From contig JAGVGT010000053.1 in the NCBI GenBank assembly GCA_020056965.1, positions 1-50,560 of the forward strand: a DNA stretch of 50,560 bases, written 5' to 3'. Both the position numbers and the translations under genes were made by a program. Shown piece by piece: positions 18,073-26,972 of this stretch; the stretch's first letter is position 1; every line of letters starts with the position of its first letter. Source of the DNA: Deltaproteobacteria bacterium. GTDB taxonomy: Bacteria > Desulfobacterota > Desulfobulbia > Desulfobulbales > JAGXFP01. The notes beneath the pieces are model-generated. The model was given only the letters and a program-made list of their open reading frames with translations. It was not told the DNA's origin and made no database searches.

Positions 18073-19428
18073 TTAACTCAAAGTCCCCCGCAGGGAATTC
18101 TGACAGGCCGCCTCAACCCTGACTTGGACCATCTCGCCCGGCTTCAGGGTTCCGACCACGCCGCTGAAATTCACCACCAGATTGGTATCGGATCGGCCGC
18201 TCCATTGTCCGTCGCCGTCGCGGCTTTCGCCTTCGACCATGACCGCCATGACCTTGCCGATATCCTCCTGATGCCGCGCCATGGTGATCTCCTGCTGGCG
18301 GGCCTGCAGCCGGTTCAAACGGGCCGCCTTGACCGACTCTTCAACCTTGTCAGCGAAACCGGCGGAAACCGTTTTGGGGCGGTCCGAATACTTGAAGGAG
18401 AAGGCGCCGTGATAGCGCACTTCTTCCAAGAGGGCCATGGTCGCCTCGAAGTCAGCCTCGCTCTCACCGGGAAAGCCGACGATGAGGTCGGTGGTGATGG
18501 CGATGTCCGGCCGGGCCGCCCGCAGACCCGCCACTTTTTCCAGGTATTCGGCCCGGGAGTACTTGCGGTTCATCCTCTTTAATACCACATCCGAGCCGGA
18601 CTGGACCGGCAGATGGAAGTGCGGGCAGAGGTTGGCCAGTTCGGCAAAACAGCGCATCAGCTCAGGTGAGAGGTCCTTGGGGTTGGAGGTGGTGAAGCGC
18701 AGCCGGACGATGCCTGGCTCGGCTGCCACCAACCTGAGCAGGTCGGGGAAATTCGGGAAGTCGCGCTCCTGGCGCTCCATGCCGTAGGAGTTGACGTTCT
18801 GGCCCAGCAGGGTGATCTCCTTGACGCCGCCGGCCACCAGATGCCTGACTTCGGCGAGGATATCGGCCGGGGCCCGGCTGACTTCGCGGCCCCGGGTGTA
18901 AGGCACCACGCAGTAGGTGCAGAAGTTGTTACAGCCCTGCATGATGGTGACAAAACGCTTGTGGGGCAGGGCGCTGCTTTCCAGCTCGGGGATAAAGGCG
19001 GGCAGGTTGAAGGTGTTGGATTGTTCAATCGCCACCCCGCCGGGACCGCCCGATTTCACCTGGCGGATCAGCTCCGGCAGGCGCTGGAGATTCTGGGGAC
19101 CGATCACCAGATCGACATGGCCCATTCGCTCCCGGATGGCCGCCCCTTCCTGCTGGGCCACGCAACCGGTGACGGCGATGATCAAACCCGGCCGCTTTTT
19201 CTTGGCGAGTTTGAGCCGGCCCAGGAGGCTCATGGCCTTCTGTTGGGCCTTGCCCCGGATGGAGCAGGTGTTAACCACCACCACGTCGGCGCGGTGCAGC
19301 TCGCTGGTGATGGTATAGTCGGCCTGGCTCAGCAGTTGCCCCATGATCTCCGAGTCACGCTCGTTCATCTGGCAACCGAAGGTTTCGATATAGGCCTGGC
19401 GAGGTCTGGGTGTTTGTTTACCGCTCAT
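18073..19428 (-). CDS. miaB: tRNA-2-methylthio-N6-dimethylallyladenosine synthase
   Basis: The 451-residue product has the three MiaB parts. These are an N-terminal UPF0004 domain with Cys in ETFGCQMNERDSE, VVNTCSIRGKAQ and VTGCVAQQEG (auxiliary cluster), the radical SAM motif CNNFCTYCVVPYTRG, and a C-terminal TRAM domain. It thiomethylates i6A37 in tRNAs using two [4Fe-4S] clusters and SAM. The substrate-making enzyme MiaA is encoded about 4.6 kb away on the same strand. Length and motifs are normal. Confidence 0.97.
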   Translation of the reverse strand: MSGKQTPRPRQAYIETFGCQMNERDSEIMGQLLSQADYTITSELHRADVVVVNTCSIRGKAQQKAMSLLGRLKLAKKKRPGLIIAVTGCVAQQEGAAIRERMGHVDLVIGPQNLQRLPELIRQVKSGGPGGVAIEQSNTFNLPAFIPELESSALPHKRFVTIMQGCNNFCTYCVVPYTRGREVSRAPADILAEVRHLVAGGVKEITLLGQNVNSYGMERQERDFPNFPDLLRLVAAEPGIVRLRFTTSNPKDLSPELMRCFAELANLCPHFHLPVQSGSDVVLKRMNRKYSRAEYLEKVAGLRAARPDIAITTDLIVGFPGESEADFEATMALLEEVRYHGAFSFKYSDRPKTVSAGFADKVEESVKAARLNRLQARQQEITMARHQEDIGKVMAVMVEGESRDGDGQWSGRSDTNLVVNFSGVVGTLKPGEMVQVRVEAACQNSLRGTLS

Positions 19429-19857
19429 TGCTCACTTACTTAAATAGGCAAAATTTTTTCGGTCGGAACGGGGGGGATCGAATAACCATAATCTGGTGGT
19501 TCGGCTGTCGTGCATGCTTGTGCTCACTCGGGCTGCCTGGGGAGATTAACAAGCAGCCCGAATATAACACAACCGCCTCTACTGGAAAATCTTTTTGCCG
19601 GGAGAAGGGTAGAGAGGGGAGGGGAGTCAGAAAAAAACTCGATTAGAGGGAAAGTGGAAACATCTAAAAAGGTCGCGAAAAAAGCCCAGAAATATGGATC
19701 AGGGCGATGGAGACTGATGAGGCAACACGTAATTAAGGCGTTACTATAAGATGTTAGTTGTCTAAAATAAGGCAGTTCGTTAAGTTATTTACGGTTCGAG
19801 CCGGTTCCTGCTTAAATAAAAATTCCCGATTAGCGCTAATCTTCCGCAACAAAGCCC

Positions 19858-19942
19858 GTCATCCCCGAAGGCTTTTATTGGGGATCCATGATTTTGCAGG
19901 CTGAAAAGCTGGATTCCCGATCAGAAGCGACTAGGGAATGAC
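19858..19942. repeat. MITE-like element, about 85 bp
   Basis: The terminal inverted repeats are GTCATCCCC (19858-19866) and GGGAATGAC (19934-19942), with one mismatch. GGATCCATG and GGATTCCCG lie inside. It is of the widespread GTCATTCCCG...GGGAATGAC intergenic type. It has no coding capacity. Confidence 0.6.
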
Positions 19943-19983
19943 ATCTTTTGGGGTTCTGCAGAAGATTAGATCAGGAGAGAATC

Positions 19984-19998
19984 GCGGGCATGGCCCGC
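19984..19998. repeat. REP-type hairpin
   Basis: GCGGGC-ATG-GCCCGC followed by TCCTACA resembles a very common dispersed palindrome type (…GCGGGCATGGCCCGCTCCTAC…). Six base pairs, three-base loop. Confidence 0.55.
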
Positions 19999-20098
19999 TC
20001 CTACAACACAGAATTGTATGCACATTTAGGACAATCCGTAAAATCTAGCTGAGATTCCTTTGAAGGCATACTCTCGAGCCAAAAATATCTTCTTCCCC

Positions 20099-20229
20099 GT
20101 CATTGCGAGGAGTGTAACGACGAAGCAATCTCCTAAGGGATGGCAACCAGTATGCCAGATGGGCTAATAGAAATTCGTGCCCGCAACAGGAGATTGCCAC
20201 GTCGGGGCTATGCCCCTCCTCGCAATGAC
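20099..20229. repeat. MITE-like element, 131 bp, with nested inverted repeats
   Basis: The outer inverted repeat GTCATTGCGAGGAG (20099-20112) pairs with CTCCTCGCAATGAC (20216-20229), 14 of 14. An inner pair GCAATCTCCT / AGGAGATTGC (20125-20134 and 20188-20197) is also perfect. This is a non-coding insertion-like element between miaB and the DUF4911 gene. Confidence 0.75.
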
Positions 20230-20333
20230 TGGTTTCTCCACGCTCGGATCTCATTGGACTTTCCGTTTGGTTTGTTTGCTTAACAAACCAAACGTTAGCA
20301 CGTAGAACCATAAAGCTAAGGTTAAACATTAAC

Positions 20334-20549
20334 CTAAAATATCGTGGATCCATAATCGGCTTGCAGGTTATCCAGGATAGCCAGGAGTTCGTCGCGCCGG
20401 GCCGAGTGAAAGCGGATGATGATCTCGCCGCTGGCCTGATCGGAAGTCGAGAGGATTGCCAGATTGTCGTAACCTTCAAGGATGAACTTGACGAAGGCGA
20501 TGCGCTCGGGCGCGATCCGGGCCGATAGTTGCTCGAGATTTTGCAGCAT
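20334..20549 (-). CDS. DUF4911 domain-containing small protein
   Basis: The 71-residue product has the DUF4911 pattern: ERIAFVKFILEGYDNLAILST in the first half and an RxDELLAILDNL helix later. The fold is probably an ACT-like ferredoxin fold (beta-alpha-beta). The start ATG lies 3 bases after the purB stop on the minus strand, so it is co-transcribed and probably translationally coupled with purB. The family is known mainly from Deltaproteobacteria and has no described function. A regulatory amino-acid- or nucleotide-sensing role is only a guess. Confidence 0.8.
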   Translation of the reverse strand: MLQNLEQLSARIAPERIAFVKFILEGYDNLAILSTSDQASGEIIIRFHSARRDELLAILDNLQADYGSTIF

Positions 20550-20552
20550 AAT

Positions 20553-21995
20553 TCAGACCGACAGACTGCTGTCCATCTCGCCAAGCAGGTCTTGGTAGCC
20601 GCTCAGTCTGGGCTCAACCACTTCCGCCAGATACTCCTCAACCTGGGCCTCGGCCCGGCCGGTGAAATCGGAACCGTCGCCGATCAGCGCCAGGAGTTCC
20701 TTCTTGCTAAAAGGCATGGCCGGATCGTTGCCGAGCCGGTCGAGCAGGTCGTTGTCGCCGCCTTCTTCTTTAACCACCAGGCCAGCCGCCACCGAATGGA
20801 CCTTGATTACTTCGTGCATCTCCTGGCGACTTTTGCCGAGTTCGACGGCGGCCATCAGGATCTTCTCGGTGGCCATGAAGGGTAACTCCTGCAACAGATA
20901 CTTTTTGATTTGCTTGGGATAAACAACCATATCCTTGGTGATGTTAAGGTAAAGCCTTAAGACTGCGTCGGCCAGCAGGAAGACTTGAGGGATATCCATG
21001 CGGCGGATGGCCGAGTCATCCAGGGTCCGCTCAAACCACTGGTTGGCGTAGGTGGAGGCGAAATCGGCGGGCAGGCCCATGAGTTTGCGGGACAGGCCGG
21101 TCATCCTTTCGGAACGCATCGGGTTGCGTTTATAGGCCATGGCCGAACTGCCGACCTGGTTTTTGGCGAAGGGTTCCTCCTGGACTTTAAGGTTAGAGAG
21201 GAGGCGCAGATCAACCGCGAACTTATGGGCCGAGGCGCCGATACCGGCCATGGTCTCAGCGGTCTTCATGTCCAGCTTGCGGGTGTAAGTCTGGCCGGTA
21301 ACTTGGAAAATCTCGCTAAATCCAAGCTTTGCGGCAACAAGCTCATCTAACTTTCTAACCTTATCGTTGTCGCCTTTGAACAGTTCCAGAAAGGTGGCCT
21401 GGGTGCCGACGGTACCCTTGGCGCCGCGGGCCTTGAACTGTTTTTCCAGGTGTTCGATGTAGTCCAGGTCGATCAGGAGATCCTGGATATATAAGGTGTT
21501 GCGTTTGCCAACCGTGGTGGGCTGGGCCGGCTGGTAATGGGTGTAACCCAGGGTGGCCAGCCCTTTGTGTTTACGGGAAAAGTTAGTCAGGTTGGCGATG
21601 GTGTTGAGCAGGGCCTTCTTGATCAAGGCCAGGGCCTGGCGCTGGATGATCAGGTCGCCGTTACAGCCGACAAACTGGGAGGTGGCGCCCAGATGGATGA
21701 TTGGTTCGGCGGTCGGACACTTGAGGCCATAAGCGTAAACATGGGCCATGACATCGTGGCGGATCTCTTTTTCCTTGGCGGCGGCGACCTCGAAGTCGAT
21801 ATCGAACTGATGATCCTTGAGTTCCTGGACCATCTGGGCGGTAACCAGCTCCAGGCCCATTTCATGCTGGGCCTCGGCCAGGGCGATCCAACAACGGCGC
21901 CAGGTGGCAATCCGGGTTTTTTCGGAGAAAAGTTCCTGCATAGCCTGGCTGGTATAACGGCTGACCAGGGGCTCTTGGTAGATATCTCTATTCAT
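20553..21995 (-). CDS. purB: Adenylosuccinate lyase
   Basis: ATG 21995 (MNRDIYQEPL...) is preferred; an upstream ATG at 22031 would add 12 residues that do not look like the family N-terminus. The 480-residue enzyme has the fumarase/aspartase-superfamily signature GSSAMAYKRNPMRSERM, the HYQPAQPTTVGKR substrate segment, and the GATSQF region. It catalyses two fumarate-releasing steps in purine synthesis (SAICAR to AICAR and adenylosuccinate to AMP). It is followed by the DUF4911 gene. Length fits the longer PurB type. Confidence 0.95.
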   Translation of the reverse strand: MNRDIYQEPLVSRYTSQAMQELFSEKTRIATWRRCWIALAEAQHEMGLELVTAQMVQELKDHQFDIDFEVAAAKEKEIRHDVMAHVYAYGLKCPTAEPIIHLGATSQFVGCNGDLIIQRQALALIKKALLNTIANLTNFSRKHKGLATLGYTHYQPAQPTTVGKRNTLYIQDLLIDLDYIEHLEKQFKARGAKGTVGTQATFLELFKGDNDKVRKLDELVAAKLGFSEIFQVTGQTYTRKLDMKTAETMAGIGASAHKFAVDLRLLSNLKVQEEPFAKNQVGSSAMAYKRNPMRSERMTGLSRKLMGLPADFASTYANQWFERTLDDSAIRRMDIPQVFLLADAVLRLYLNITKDMVVYPKQIKKYLLQELPFMATEKILMAAVELGKSRQEMHEVIKVHSVAAGLVVKEEGGDNDLLDRLGNDPAMPFSKKELLALIGDGSDFTGRAEAQVEEYLAEVVEPRLSGYQDLLGEMDSSLSV

Positions 21996-22144
21996 AAAAA
22001 GGTTCCCGTGAAGAAGTTGGCTCGATGGCAATCGGTGGTCGGTTGCTGATTGTGTTCGATTCTATACCAGAAAATTCTGAGAATTGCATGTTCGGGCAAG
22101 ATCTGGGTTTAGGTTCAGGCTTATGGTAAATCTACTTTATGTCG

Positions 22145-22160
22145 CATAATATATATTATG
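22145..22160. promoter_or_regulatory. 16-bp AT palindrome between recJ and purB
   Basis: CATAATATATATTATG is a perfect palindrome in the AT-rich 160-base gap before purB. It could include the -10 of a purB promoter or a repressor site. No specific regulator is assigned. Confidence 0.35.
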
Positions 22161-22195
22161 TATAGTCAAGCATAGGTAGTAAAAAAAACGGGTAC

Positions 22196-23956
22196 TTAGG
22201 CTGTTATTTTTACATCCTCCACCCTGATTTCCCATTGCCCTGACCCTCGATAATTGTTGAAAATTACCTTGTAGGCCAGGCGCAACGGCGCCCTTTCAGC
22301 GACACTGGCCCAAGCCGACATGCCGAAACCAATTCCGGCAATTCCTTTGCCGTTGCCCATGATCCTGAACCGTAAAGAATCGGCGCCAACCTTTCTGACC
22401 TCGGAAAGGTTGACCCCCTGCTGGTGGCAACAGAAAATCGGCTCAGGGTTGCCGGTCCCGTATGGCTCAAGTTGTTGGAGGTAATTACAGATGACCTCCT
22501 GCATGATCTCGCCCGGGTCGGCTAAGATATCTATGTCCAGGCGTGGTTCCAAGTCAACCGGATTGATCGAACCAGCTACTGATTCGGCCAGTTTGGTCTG
22601 GAACTCGGCAACCTTATCGGACGACAAGGTGACTCCCGCCGCAGCGCGATGACCGCCGTATTTATCCAGACTTGCCGAACAATCCCGCAGACAGGCAAGG
22701 ATGTCGAAATTTCCCACCGAACGAACGGAACCATGGGCCATGCCTTCCATATCCAATGCCAGGACCACGGCTGGTCGCCTGAATTCCCGCGCCAATTTGT
22801 TTGCGACCAGTCCGGCAATGCCCTGATACCAACCCTCGCCCGCGACGACCAAGACCAAGCGGCCGGCGTTGATTTGGCTTTCAGCCTGAATGCGGGCCTC
22901 TTGGTACATCACTTCACTCAGTTCTTTGCGCATCTGGTTGGCCTGGCCTAATGATTGCGCCAAAATTCCAGCCGATATTTCCTCTTCCGCCAGCAGCACC
23001 TGCAAGGCCTGTTCCGCCGAGCCCGTCCGTCCGGCAGCATTGAGCCGAGGGGCCAACTGAAAGGCGATCGTCTCCGAAGTCACCTTGCCTAAGCCTTGGC
23101 CGATCTGGACAAGCATCGCCTTGAGGCCCGGCCCCGGGGATTGGTTAATTACCGCAAGACCAATCTTGACCAGAATCCGATTGGCCCCCCGCAGCGGCAC
23201 CATATCCGCCACGGTACCAATGGCGACCAGATCAAGATACTTTTTGAGATTGGGTTGTTCGTTTTTAGTCCAGGCCCCAAGCCTGACAAGCTCAGCCCGC
23301 ACACCGGCGGCCAGATAAAAGGCCACGCCGACCCCGGCCAGATCACGGAAGGGAAAGGGGCAACCGGGCTGATGCGGGTTGATGATCGCCTCGGCATCAG
23401 GTAGCTCGTGCCCCGGCTGGTGATGATCGGTGATGATGACCCGAAAACCCAGGGCCTTGGCTGCGGCAATTTCATTGAGATTGGTAATCCCGCAATCAAC
23501 CGTGAGCAGGATTGGGGTGGGGTGTTCAGCGATCCCCGGCCGGTTTCGCAAGGTCGGCAGGGACTCAAGGTTGAGTCCATACCCTTCGCTGATTCGATCC
23601 GGTAGATGGTGATAAACCGGCAGGTCGATCTCCCGGAAGAACTTGACCAGCAAGGCAGTGGCGGTAATCCCGTCGGCATCGTAGTCGCCGTGGATCAGAA
23701 CCGGACTGCGTTTTTCCCTGGCTTCGACCAGGATGGCGACGGCCCGGTCCATTCCCATTAGCAGCTGGGGCGGCGGCAACTGCTCAAGCGTGGGGTGCAG
23801 GAATTTACAAATTTCCTCAGGATCGGTGATGCCACGGTTGGCTAGAATGGTCAGGATCGGGGCCGGGATGGACTTGGCGGCTTGCTGGGCTGGGAGGGGC
23901 TCGATTCGGCCCGAGCCGATGATTTCCCAGCGAGTGGCGGTGTTTTCAGGGGTCAT
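22196..23956 (-). CDS. recJ: Single-stranded-DNA-specific exonuclease RecJ
   Basis: The 586-residue product has the DHH phosphoesterase motifs (HGDYDADG; LTVDCGIT; ITDHHQPG), the central RLNAAGRTG motif and the DHHA1 part with GGHRAAAG. A C-terminal OB-like region ends in VEDVKITA. RecJ digests single-stranded DNA 5' to 3' in recombination and mismatch or base-excision repair. Length is typical (about 570-580). The gene lies between purB and miaA on the minus strand. Confidence 0.95.
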   Translation of the reverse strand: MTPENTATRWEIIGSGRIEPLPAQQAAKSIPAPILTILANRGITDPEEICKFLHPTLEQLPPPQLLMGMDRAVAILVEAREKRSPVLIHGDYDADGITATALLVKFFREIDLPVYHHLPDRISEGYGLNLESLPTLRNRPGIAEHPTPILLTVDCGITNLNEIAAAKALGFRVIITDHHQPGHELPDAEAIINPHQPGCPFPFRDLAGVGVAFYLAAGVRAELVRLGAWTKNEQPNLKKYLDLVAIGTVADMVPLRGANRILVKIGLAVINQSPGPGLKAMLVQIGQGLGKVTSETIAFQLAPRLNAAGRTGSAEQALQVLLAEEEISAGILAQSLGQANQMRKELSEVMYQEARIQAESQINAGRLVLVVAGEGWYQGIAGLVANKLAREFRRPAVVLALDMEGMAHGSVRSVGNFDILACLRDCSASLDKYGGHRAAAGVTLSSDKVAEFQTKLAESVAGSINPVDLEPRLDIDILADPGEIMQEVICNYLQQLEPYGTGNPEPIFCCHQQGVNLSEVRKVGADSLRFRIMGNGKGIAGIGFGMSAWASVAERAPLRLAYKVIFNNYRGSGQWEIRVEDVKITA

Positions 23957-24043
23957 TAGGATAAGGCTTTAGATTGTGTTTGTCTTGTAATTATTTGTTT
24001 TTGCATCAAATAATTCTGAATATGGCGATAGAATTTGGTGCGT

Positions 24044-25054
24044 TCATGGCACCAGCCGTCGACCAAAATCGAGCAAATAGCTTTCAATCAGGGCGGTGAT
24101 CTCCACCAGTTGCTCCGGGCGAAACCAAACGATCTCCGGATCACGGCGGAACCAGGTGAGCTGTCTTTTGGCATAGTGCCTGGTATCCTGGGCCAGCAGC
24201 TCCAATGTATCGGATTGGTTTCGGCGGCTGTCCAGGAATTCCACGACGTGCCGGTAGCCGATGGCCTGCATGGGTTTCAGTTCCCGGCCGAAGCCCATGG
24301 CCAGAAGGTTCTCGACCTCTTCGATGAACCCGCCCGCCAACATCTGCGCGGCCCGCAGGTTGATCCGGTCATATAACCATTGCCGCTCCCCGGTCAGGCC
24401 TATTTTCAGGATGTTTTTCCTGGGCGCGGGGTGGTCGCTCTTATCTTGTTGCCGGGCCAGAAGCTCCGACCAAGGTCGGCCGGTCAGGGCATGAACCTCC
24501 AGGGCCCGCAGCAATCGACTGGTATCGTTGGGATGGATCCGGGCGGCCGAAACCGGATCAATTCCGGCCAGTCTTTCATGCAGGACCACCCTGCCCTGCT
24601 CCTCTAAAGCCTTTTTGAGGTCGGCTCGAACTTTTTCACCATCCGGATGGATTTCGTTTTCCACCCGACTGCCGGTGTCCATGGCAAAAAGCCCTTCCTG
24701 GAAACCCTTCAGGTAGAGGCCGGTGCCGCCGGTAAGGATCGGCACCCTGCCCCGGCCGCCGATTTCCAGGCAAACCTTTTCGGCATCACCGGTAAAGAGA
24801 TTAACATTATATTCTTGATCGGGATTGACCAGATCAAGTAGATGATGCCGGACCAACCGTCGTTCTTCCACCGTTGGTTTGGCGGTGCCGACATCCATGT
24901 GGCGGTAGACCTGCATGGAATCGAGGTTGACCGCTTCGGCGCCCAACCGCTCGGCCAAGGCCAGGATCACGCCGGTCTTGCCGACGGCCGTGGGACCGAT
25001 CAGGGCGATCAACGGGGTATGGTCGAATGGGTCGTTTTTATGCACCACAGTCAC
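24044..25054 (-). CDS. miaA: tRNA dimethylallyltransferase
   Basis: The 336-residue product has the P-loop LIGPTAVGKT, LDSMQVYRHMDVGTAKP, HHLLDLVNPDQEYNV and the ILTGGTGLYLKG motif of MiaA, then the tRNA-binding QAIGYRHVVEFL and RHYAKRQLTWFRRD segments. It adds the dimethylallyl group to A37 of tRNAs that read UNN codons. MiaB, encoded downstream on the same strand, uses this product. The 5' end has about 10 residues before the conserved core. Confidence 0.96.
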   Translation of the reverse strand: MTVVHKNDPFDHTPLIALIGPTAVGKTGVILALAERLGAEAVNLDSMQVYRHMDVGTAKPTVEERRLVRHHLLDLVNPDQEYNVNLFTGDAEKVCLEIGGRGRVPILTGGTGLYLKGFQEGLFAMDTGSRVENEIHPDGEKVRADLKKALEEQGRVVLHERLAGIDPVSAARIHPNDTSRLLRALEVHALTGRPWSELLARQQDKSDHPAPRKNILKIGLTGERQWLYDRINLRAAQMLAGGFIEEVENLLAMGFGRELKPMQAIGYRHVVEFLDSRRNQSDTLELLAQDTRHYAKRQLTWFRRDPEIVWFRPEQLVEITALIESYLLDFGRRLVP

Positions 25055-25255
25055 GGACCAGTCGGTCGGTTAGTCCGGCCGGCGCAAGGCGCGCTGGGCC
25101 GGGAGGTTTATTGGAATCAGGGAGAGCCTGGGCGGAACGGGGAAACCATTTTACCAAGGGTGGCGGATTTTAACAGAGCGAGAGCAGATAAAAGGTACTT
25201 TTTTTCCCGGCGGGTGATTTTTGCAGCCGGGAGGCAGGGTTGAATCCATCATTTA

Positions 25256-25654
25256 TTATCCATTCTCCTCCTTCTTCCGCCATCTCTTGACCTTGTCAAA
25301 GCCCTGGCGGGTGGCCATCAACAGCAGTTCCAGTTTGGCGGGCTTGGTGAAGTAGTCGTCAAAACCGGCGGCCCGGCAATCCGCCAGTTCAAAGAGGGTG
25401 GCATATCCGGTCATGGCGAAGATGCAGGCGGAGGGGTTCTGTTTGCGGATCTCCCGGCAGAGCGCCACCCCGTCCATCCTGCCGGGCAGTTTCAGGTCGA
25501 GAAACATCACCTGGATATCCGGCGTCAGCAGTTTCAAGGCCTCTTCCGCATCGGCGGCGCAAACCGGCGCGTAGCCGTGGTAGGAGAAAGCCTCGTTCAG
25601 CACCTCGCGGATTTCTTTTTCGTCGTCAACAATCAAGATCTTTAGGGGAGTCAT
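25256..25654 (-). CDS. Single-domain response regulator (CheY-like receiver)
   Basis: The 132-residue product is a receiver domain: acidic D10/D11, phospho-acceptor D53 (MFLDLKLPG), T82 (MTGYAT) and K104 (TKPAK). A lysine-rich C-terminal helix (KVKRWRKKEENG) follows and is too short for an output domain. It is divergent from serC. It is not a close copy of the regulator at 12,783. No kinase is nearby. Confidence 0.88.
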   Translation of the reverse strand: MTPLKILIVDDEKEIREVLNEAFSYHGYAPVCAADAEEALKLLTPDIQVMFLDLKLPGRMDGVALCREIRKQNPSACIFAMTGYATLFELADCRAAGFDDYFTKPAKLELLLMATRQGFDKVKRWRKKEENG

Positions 25655-25717
25655 TATTTTTCCTGTTGGCAGGTGTGATTATTGATTGAACCTGATTAAG
25701 AATCATCTAAAAAGGTC

Positions 25718-25753
25718 GGCCAGCGCAACAAAATTTTCGCTAAAACGCTGGCC
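25718..25753. promoter_or_regulatory. Inverted repeat in the divergent promoter region of serC
   Basis: GGCCAGCG (25718-25725) and CGCTGGCC (25746-25753) are perfect inverted repeats around a 20-base AT-rich spacer. They sit between the divergent response regulator and serC. They may be an operator or an RNA hairpin; nothing more specific is supported. Confidence 0.4.
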
Positions 25754-25868
25754 GCGCCGAATGTAATTTTTTTGCAAAACCGCACGCAATCGGTTATCCA
25801 TACTCGCTTACCAATTAACTCGTTAATATATCAGCCGTTAACGGCATGATTTTTCACCGGAGGATGGA

Positions 25869-26951
25869 ATGCCTGAGAGAATATTCAACTTCAGCGCCGG
25901 CCCTGGCGTATTGCCCGTGGAGGTCCTTGAACAGGCCGCCAAGGATATCGTCAATTTTAATAACAAGGGGATCGGCCTCATCGAGATGAGCCATCGCAGC
26001 AAGGATTTCATCGCAGTGGCCGATGAGACCGAGGCTCTGCTCCGCGAGCTCCTGGGGGTGCCCAAGAACTTCAAGGTGCTCTTTCTCCAGGGCGGCGCCT
26101 CCCTGCAGTTCGCCATGGTGCCGATGAATCTGTTGGGACCAGGCAAGAAGGGCGCCTACCTCAATACCGGCGTCTGGGCCAAAAAGGCGATCAAAGAGGC
26201 CAAGCTGTTCGGCGAAGTTCAGGTGGCCTATACCAGCGAGGCCAGTAACTTCAATCACGTCCCGGCCCAGAGCGATTATAAGGTGGACGACGACGCCGAA
26301 TACCTCTACTTCGTCTCCAACAACACCATCTACGGCACCCAGTTCCAGGCCTTCCCGGCCGCCAAGCAGATGCTGATCTGTGACATGTCCTCGGACATCC
26401 TTTCCCGGCCCTTCGACTTTTCCCCCTTTGGTCTGGTTTTCGCGGGCGCCCAGAAGAACATGGGCCCGGCCGGCTGTACCGTGGTCTTCATCCGCGAGGA
26501 TCTCCTGGATCGCAGCCCGGCCAACCTGGCGACCATGCTGAAATACAAGACCCACGCCGATGCCGATTCGATGTTCAACACCCCGCCGACCTTCGCCATC
26601 TACGTGATCGGCCTGGTCCTCAAATGGCTGAAGAAACTGGGCGGACTGGAGGCGATGGCCAAGCTGAACCGCGACAAGGCCGATTTGCTCTACCAGACCA
26701 TCGACGCCAGCAGCTTTTATCGCGGCCATGCCCAGGTCGGTTCCCGCTCAACCATGAATATCACCTTCAACCTGCCCACCCCCGAGCTGGAGGCCCAGTT
26801 CGTCAAGGAGGCCACCGCCCAAGGATTGGACGGTCTCAAAGGGCATCGCTCGGTGGGCGGCTGCCGCGCCTCAATCTACAACGCCTTTCCCAGGCAGGGC
26901 GTGGAGAAGCTGGTCGCCTTCATGCAGGAGTTCGAGCGGCGGAATAGCTGA
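25869..26951 (+). CDS. serC: Phosphoserine aminotransferase
   Basis: The 360-residue product matches SerC: FNFSAGPGVLP at the start, SHRSKDF, FLQGGASLQF, SNNTIYGTQ, and the PLP lysine K196 in AGAQKNMGPAG. It converts 3-phosphohydroxypyruvate to phosphoserine in serine synthesis and usually also serves pyridoxal phosphate synthesis. A GGAGG site precedes ATG 25869. A radical SAM gene follows after 21 bases. Confidence 0.96.
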   Translation: MPERIFNFSAGPGVLPVEVLEQAAKDIVNFNNKGIGLIEMSHRSKDFIAVADETEALLRELLGVPKNFKVLFLQGGASLQFAMVPMNLLGPGKKGAYLNTGVWAKKAIKEAKLFGEVQVAYTSEASNFNHVPAQSDYKVDDDAEYLYFVSNNTIYGTQFQAFPAAKQMLICDMSSDILSRPFDFSPFGLVFAGAQKNMGPAGCTVVFIREDLLDRSPANLATMLKYKTHADADSMFNTPPTFAIYVIGLVLKWLKKLGGLEAMAKLNRDKADLLYQTIDASSFYRGHAQVGSRSTMNITFNLPTPELEAQFVKEATAQGLDGLKGHRSVGGCRASIYNAFPRQGVEKLVAFMQEFERRNS

Positions 26952-26972
26952 GGTCGCCGGCCGGCGGCAACG

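Larger units (their letters stand above)
19429..20333. other. 905-base gene-free region rich in palindromes
   Basis: No plausible gene is visible. It contains an 8-bp inverted repeat (19529-19536 with 19553-19560), a 14-bp palindrome GATTAGCGCTAATC (19828-19841), two MITE-like elements (19858-19942 and 20099-20229) and a REP-type hairpin (19984-19998). Composition is mixed and AT-richer than the genes on either side. Confidence 0.7.

Noticed and set aside
20045-20584. 179-residue minus-strand ORF over the MITE region
   Set aside because: It is composed of the MITE-like element and a shadow frame of the DUF4911 gene.
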